Assembly (NCBI GenBank): GCA_002392915.1 | Contig: DGHQ01000023.1 | Span: 85,994-149,993, forward strand | Reading direction: 5' to 3' | Origin: Bacteroidales bacterium UBA3844 | GTDB taxonomy: Bacteria > Bacteroidota > Bacteroidia > Bacteroidales > Paludibacteraceae | DNA length: 64,000 nucleotides | Part shown: one piece after another, positions 61,701 through 64,000 of the stretch | Layout: each line of letters starts with the position of its first letter | Position numbering within the stretch: position 1 is the first letter of the stretch | Translations under genes and position numbers: made by a program | The notes under the pieces: model-generated | The model's input: the letters and a program-made list of their open reading frames with translations, nothing else | Told to the model about the DNA's origin: nothing | Database searches by the model: none

Positions 61701-64000
61701 TGAAGAAGAAACATCTTTTGTTTTAACAAAATTCAATCCATAAATACTAAAAAGCTTTTCTTTTGCAGTCAAGAATAATGTCTGAATACCAGTATTAAAA
61801 TTATCACCCAAATCTCCACTAAATATCGTTCTGTATTTGTCAGGTTCACTTGGCACATCTTTTCCTTTTGCATCTGCAGGATAACCTCCTCGGATGGTAA
61901 CACTGCTATTGATTGCATAACATAAATTAGATGAATTCGATGGAATATTCATATTCACATCATATTTTGGCTTATAAGTACCCGCCGCCACATAGAATGT
62001 AGCACCATCAGGAGCCAAAGGCAAGTATGTGGCGAAATCAATGCTATCCATTGCATTGTCCCAATCACTACCGTCACCCCTACCTTCTTTCTTCATCTTC
62101 ACGTAATAGTTGAAAGTCTTCGGATCTGGTTTAACCACTACCTTATGATCAACTACACTGTCGCAGTCTAACGAGCTCTTAAGTGTCTCAAAGATGCTGT
62201 CGTGCACGCCTACTTTTGTGAATGTCTGACCCAAAATCTTCTCTCCGACATAAATTGTATCAGTAGTAAACGTAGTGTCGTTGACACATCCAAGCTCGTA
62301 TGCTCCCATACAAGTCTCATCAAAACGTGACACTCCACGCTGGTCCATAAGCACCTCATCAAGACGTGGGAATCGGATGGAAGTATCGTCAGACAGTTTG
62401 TCTGATTTTAGAGCGACGGTTGGTGTGAAGCCACCGTTGTTCTTTATTGTTGGAGTGAATGTGCCAGTCTTAGAATCCAAAGATCCTTCAAACAGATTTG
62501 TCAGATAGTATTCCTCTGATTTGTCTGTGGCATACTCACAAGCCTTACAGCCAGTATAATTTTCATCAGTTGTAATTTCACGAGGTTTTACAAAAATGTT
62601 TGAGTTATTATCTGGAATATACGTTGACATATCATAAGTCTCCGTCTGTGGATTCTTTCTTATGATATTCATCAAATTGTATTTTGCCTCCTTGATATTG
62701 TAAAATTCAGAAAGTTCCCCTGGCCAAAACTGATTTCTATAAGTTTGTGTCACATCTTGTGTATTGTCAAGAATCACATTTCCATAAAAATATGCCTTTG
62801 CTGAAGAATTTGCATACAAAGGATAATCAGAGGCTCTATTTGAAATAATTGTATTGTTTGACAAACGGAAAATGTCTCCAGAGTTACTTTGATATATGAT
62901 TGAAGAGACATCATTCTTAACAAATGTACTATTCTCTACATCTACAGAAGTAACAGAAACAAGATTTCCACACTCATTGTCAAAATATGAAGAAGATTTC
63001 ACATCAACATTTCCGTAAGAGAAAACCAAATCACTCTTCTTATCATCTATCGTCGGAAGAATATTTTTTTCGAACACACAACGTCCGATGCTTGTCTTGC
63101 TACCACTGGCAGCATACAAGATTCTGTTCGTGTTGCCTACAAAGCTACAACTATCTATAGTCAAAGAAGTATTGGCATTGAATTCAAAAATCTGATTTTT
63201 ATTTCCCTTAAACAATGAATTAGTAATTGGTGTTGTCTCTCTATCCTTATTCACCATATAGATCAGACTTCCTGAATTATCATTATTTATAAATTCAGAA
63301 TTCGAGATCTTCAACTCAACATTATTCGAGCTATAGATTTGTGCATTGTTTCCAGTAACAGACACATTGTCAAATGACATCATTCCTTCAGAAGTGGAAT
63401 ATGCAAGATAACCTGTGTTTCCAGAGAAAACTGTAGACGTCACATTTGTGTTCCAACCATTAGGCGTGAACAAACAACCGGAACTGATATTTTCAAATTT
63501 CGACCCATCAATGAAAATGACGGCTTTATTACTTGTATAATATACCGCATAATCACAATTTCTGAAAGTCACATTATTGCCATAAAAACGAGTCACATCC
63601 CCATTACTAATTATACCAGTAGAAGCACCATCAATAATAATATTATTGAATGTGACATCACATTTGTGAGCCTCAAACAAATTTATTGAATTGTCGCCTC
63701 GGTTTGAATAAGTAAGTTTGAGACGACCGTTTTCATCAACACCTTTGACAACCTTGTCGTCGCCCTTATGATCTCCACTAAAGACAGTAGGATGATTCTC
63801 AGGATCTGCTGTCGCTCCAATTTGGGCGTCAGCTGGATAACCTCCATATATCGTGATATTGTTTTTTATTCTATAGCATAAAGAAGTAGGATCATCTGAT
63901 TCTTCTCCTGAAGCGTCATAAATAGGATTGTAGACACCTTCTGCAACATAAAATTTTGTGCCACTATTGGCAAAAGGAAGTGTAAAGGCGAAGTCATCAC
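52755..64000 (-). CDS. Giant T9SS-exported surface protein with beta-helix modules and SprB-like repeats (5' end beyond the window)
   Basis: At least 3,747 codons, open to the window edge, so the N-terminus is missing. Three modules of the right-handed beta-helix type occupy about 64,000-59,350. Each starts with a pattern like 'GDGSDWDNAMDSIDFATYL', then 'FYVAAGTYKPKYD' and 'RGGYPADAKG', and ends with 'DQRGVSRFDETCMGAYE'. From ~59,300 to ~53,500 follow many SprB/PKD-like repeats with a small Cys pair and 'GxxxPYxYxW' core, for example 'GETAPYIYQWSDG' and 'GAGTYICKVTDSNNC'. The last ~90 residues ('STAYITLDLQPGNVANTTVD', 'LASGVYIVIMNVNGKDKRYS') are a type A T9SS sorting domain. Such proteins act as surface adhesins or gliding-type filaments, and here it heads the toxin-like locus. 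Confidence 0.85.
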   Translation of the reverse strand, partial: DDFAFTLPFANSGTKFYVAEGVYNPIYDASGEESDDPTSLCYRIKNNITIYGGYPADAQIGATADPENHPTVFSGDHKGDDKVVKGVDENGRLKLTYSNRGDNSINLFEAHKCDVTFNNIIIDGASTGIISNGDVTRFYGNNVTFRNCDYAVYYTSNKAVIFIDGSKFENISSGCLFTPNGWNTNVTSTVFSGNTGYLAYSTSEGMMSFDNVSVTGNNAQIYSSNNVELKISNSEFINNDNSGSLIYMVNKDRETTPITNSLFKGNKNQIFEFNANTSLTIDSCSFVGNTNRILYAASGSKTSIGRCVFEKNILPTIDDKKSDLVFSYGNVDVKSSSYFDNECGNLVSVTSVDVENSTFVKNDVSSIIYQSNSGDIFRLSNNTIISNRASDYPLYANSSAKAYFYGNVILDNTQDVTQTYRNQFWPGELSEFYNIKEAKYNLMNIIRKNPQTETYDMSTYIPDNNSNIFVKPREITTDENYTGCKACEYATDKSEEYYLTNLFEGSLDSKTGTFTPTIKNNGGFTPTVALKSDKLSDDTSIRFPRLDEVLMDQRGVSRFDETCMGAYELGCVNDTTFTTDTIYVGEKILGQTFTKVGVHDSIFETLKSSLDCDSVVDHKVVVKPDPKTFNYYVKMKKEGRGDGSDWDNAMDSIDFATYLPLAPDGATFYVAAGTYKPKYDVNMNIPSNSSNLCYAINSSVTIRGGYPADAKGKDVPSEPDKYRTIFSGDLGDNFNTGIQTLFLTAKEKLFSIYGLNFVKTKDVSSSSAAIISNGNFIVNQCVFDSCFCAILLKNSSSAFIDSCLFTKSWAPSINVSEEASLTVSNSKFEDNVLFSPSRTPVYCGAAIYSQGIINVDKCIFENNKVGMNGYPTSGGGAIAIVTNKNNSHIKHSYFKNNSATHGGSIYLLNGDSISIDGCTFVDNYTLLGLGNAIYSTARGNNTLYKCLSNNTFYKNDDREYFSSTNVIDGNDITHVVNNTFVNNHVPCFNLGKTLIEGNIIVSDTTIGRYLGVLGESNLVSDNISVDGVISVPISEFGVILDGVYDLNNNTFIPTLSDNGGFTPTVALKSDKLSDGKSIRFPRIENVLTDQRGVERLDSTCMGAYEMRCTGDTTFLRDTIFCGESFNDSVFTQVGRHELIETFTDGNDCDRVVLLNLFVKPVPNEVGYFVKMERSGKGDGSSWDDAMNGEDFAAVLNLVEPNSKFHIAEGEYLPVYDIVGGIPSKDYDKVFFSDKCVSIDGGYSDKSKGIELKADPAVYKTILSGDNEGNTPAKFDAVGEYADYRKDDCHAIFQVETKGEGTIVISGIEFFGSYAHNSSGSAAVKIQAENASFSVERCTFTQNNYGMMAFDCSGKVNESYFYGNYYTGFTNSIREKDTTYITYSTFENGSSEVLNLYNQGNAVLSNNTILNDGKTMFVTDVNAELYNNTILANISTNNATELLMIGNIVKGSVSEKGKIESQYNLYTDELSANFISKFDKTSSVENILKNMEGEGNTTQNNGGFTPTIALKSDVLADGTSLRLPVTKTIINDDQRGVDRLPATCIGSYETIEVSTVEPFVMDAVYDTICGGLDYVNGNWSLSAENLPESGDEVFKNVIGSSLTCDTVEILYLHIIESHNVKITYTNANKTVCADGPGGSVAFALEQNNNSSWSVTLCDSTKESVDSDILSETSQYFIFDKLMPGTYSINVHNTKLCSTDTTFNITVDNIQKLHVEAPDTLVTLCRKESTADCEIKAYGYNSSMTIYLDDIALSENLELGNSYISSTESDLATIYVYALQPGIHHLTAVNSCGDKYDLKEILVIAPDELKMSISDKMIDGFKCSKDRGFVEFAISGGFEPIFSVTSDSVNVEKNVDGQSTIKIENLPDGKYHFLLRSNLEECSDSLSETVYVSTPDTLNLSLMSNAEADKLCEDGTLIKATVTGENEEYLFTWVTPQGDSIVTKNSVLNNVGAGTYICKVTDSNNCSSVYETVKLSTVDDLDQIEVKSISQQSVCFNEDAFELKIDYANNNKQQAVTALVNDRVSNKLVKSATSKLEKGALILDKVPSGNYNLIVRYGTSDCEISSDKFVDTAITVVRKEGSLSINNPVIYPQTCYSKPDGKVVITVNGWGKYNAFWNNKSTTPSKIEGSVATFEFGGLGGGEYHFVVKDDCGGSDSVVISSKQMPIPVPVSMNVKVLKDTVYCAREKSGEIELSLSGGIEGHSSLTLDGEEIKYLSTQKISTLGKGIHKIVYTSENEACSGDSKYISFKIKGPDTLFAQFGLTGFDCDAAEMFADVTGETAPYIYQWSDGLTTSRPSFRKKSPYPVESGKTYSLKVKDLAGCDSMVTTFTVPTADVLPQLLLDPIGYPEKCHNGNNGSADIWFSTGNIKLPFGMVVTVVVSKNGVVVKQIEKTLSDKEAYLVQLVDCLAPGLYDVTVHYGNAKCVMEDKSVSGTFEVEALKKLEYKSDLTVLPQTCETPNGSVTVLVDGWNNSHIVTLYRKVSFNILFSRLNFDIPVFSQHMSPKVEGQLATLTIGALPSAKYYLQVSDVCGNKIKTKTFFVEKKLTEVSDLKIEKVLSCFNRPNGVASFNVTGWTNQHVCKVARVENDKYVDVILPNPVTIDEENKKAFFRIDTLKTGTWHVRVVNECGEDKVYDKITMPGIKKYELIVEPLSRLKLDCPYDTNGMILLTAKGGRPYAPILAGFEEKVTYQVPDGYTYFEKEKIVYEEKKEPEMEMYVIKDTLVIGVGDTTFSERYDYRIKYDEDGNIVYRTWIDTVVVFEKDSMPKYKNEDSIRFVDISSKVKTLNVYMNGLLDFRKYALVSNLKPGNYSLIFKSDLEGCLDSVETKVSVVAPKNMIFDKEILPISCSPRHDAEIAIRPHREGYVYNGNLVVQPSSSYMYYHPVGVLKDGNFKLLQATDEIGILDAKIAVAANEVKNDGLYYIMLSNNFSHQQYTPVPRQDDDFIYGDPSIVSVEWFKEVNGNLNKLNMLRADSCTDFMDDTSFVKRYYLNGSEIGDLPVWGESPFGKSFELNPSSDNFDACYIPGVQTVANLSAGQYVVRVTDNKGCVYNEKIELKNPQEALKIDSVIFNAEDAYCDPLARRIRVHASGGWGSYTYLFTNEDEPESYGNSLGYKTTEDSIVISQDNIVRSGFAMSAFLDPGLYKVMVMDKFGCIATADEKYRVKGDISIPKKDTIVPKCPRMDVVVPLSLNGSVDGTLFDVDVYTRQDTLYTPITSPFAKDLKVENGAITLIVPSKEKGINKYGFFVHESGKECGGGYVEIIVNDTLPKMVFSLKELYSSLCYSENTGKVDLYAQGGVLPYSINIWKDKDGEKVQYGNVTVSSLIEQKLSDTVSLYYTTVEDLDAGVFNMTLVDSRECPQELENPITIIQPEPLKAEFFTSGICPHVSQVDSDNLIEAVKNDGWSPEEGNGFVFAQNVTGGVAPYSFSCEGKTSDPDDTRLAISVNGELGKVYDCVVYDSNNCEYKGTAEFKDAPFQEPIIDFVTSQWSKESDIITFIDICYTKENDTEKLILSDSVTYEFNDEVLELLDKRMFIYDIEGGSVNAQTLIKERGSRSFEDSFFDANFTRLVDKDQAKRMNFAQLKREYKTTSTGSHYMESLTDVVSTPVKMTAYFSGCAYEMSCSKIYIAPSAYNIGDKVGVLPRGGEIVDFYVAPTVAENTSTAYITLDLQPGNVANTTVDLQLFSMDGGTLVQTVPLKPGNKDASGYYKIEYMFSGLDNLASGVYIVIMNVNGKDKRYSYIIKK

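Noticed and set aside
1..64000. Search for tRNA or rRNA genes and prophage genes
   Set aside because: No cloverleaf, no ribosomal RNA-like stretch and no phage structural or integrase genes were seen.

Overview
The window looks like a chromosomal segment from a member of the Bacteroidales (phylum Bacteroidota). The evidence is the repeated use of the Bacteroidetes -7 promoter box TAnnTTTG upstream of most transcription units, lipoproteins with acidic residues after the lipobox cysteine, a TamL-type lipoprotein Omp85, BspA-like and GLUG-repeat surface proteins, a Bacteroidota-style thi operon, and giant surface proteins with SprB-like repeats and C-terminal domains of the type IX secretion system (T9SS) kind. 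Genus and species cannot be fixed from the sequence alone.

Positions 1-20,400 are mostly core and envelope genes: a 3'-truncated (by the window edge) TamL-like Omp85 lipoprotein, glmM, a small lipoprotein, a GLUG-repeat secreted protein, a BspA-like LRR protein translationally coupled to a periplasmic thioredoxin lipoprotein, a PaaI-like thioesterase, tsaD and tamB transcribed from interleaved divergent promoters, an SBF-like transporter, a two-gene operon of a pentapeptide-repeat lipoprotein and a papain-like cysteine protease lipoprotein, and three tandem FKBP prolyl isomerases.

Positions 20,400-31,500 hold typA/bipA, a WaaP/KdkA-like kinase, and a thiamine biosynthesis operon led by a TPP riboswitch with its own terminator: thiD, thiS, a TenI/ThiE-like gene, thiE, thiG, a REP-associated tyrosine transposase (RAYT) carrying a REP palindrome in its reading frame, thiC, an EamA-type permease and thiH. 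No thiF is visible. Two families of palindromic intergenic repeats occur here and near tamB.

Positions 31,500-36,900 contain a TPR protein coupled to a small secreted protein, a 195-bp MITE with 18-bp terminal inverted repeats, an Rpn-family PD-(D/E)XK nuclease, a NUDIX regulator or hydrolase, and a plant-type phosphofructokinase.

Positions 36,900-64,000 form one minus-strand accessory locus that I consider the most interesting part. In transcription order it has a giant (>3,747 aa) beta-helix and SprB-repeat protein with a T9SS sorting domain, a predicted outer membrane beta-barrel, and a 2,241-aa secreted protein with a metzincin-like HExxHxxxxxH site plus Met-turn and three almost identical 233-aa C-terminal modules. 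These are followed by frameshifted and recombined toxin/immunity-like debris, a 963-bp tandem duplication carrying two copies of a likely immunity gene and a decayed copy of the next gene's 5' end, a 1,058-aa beta-rich secreted protein and a fibronectin-III-like protein. The architecture suggests a T9SS-dependent polymorphic toxin or surface-effector system whose toxin tips have been shuffled. That function is an inference.
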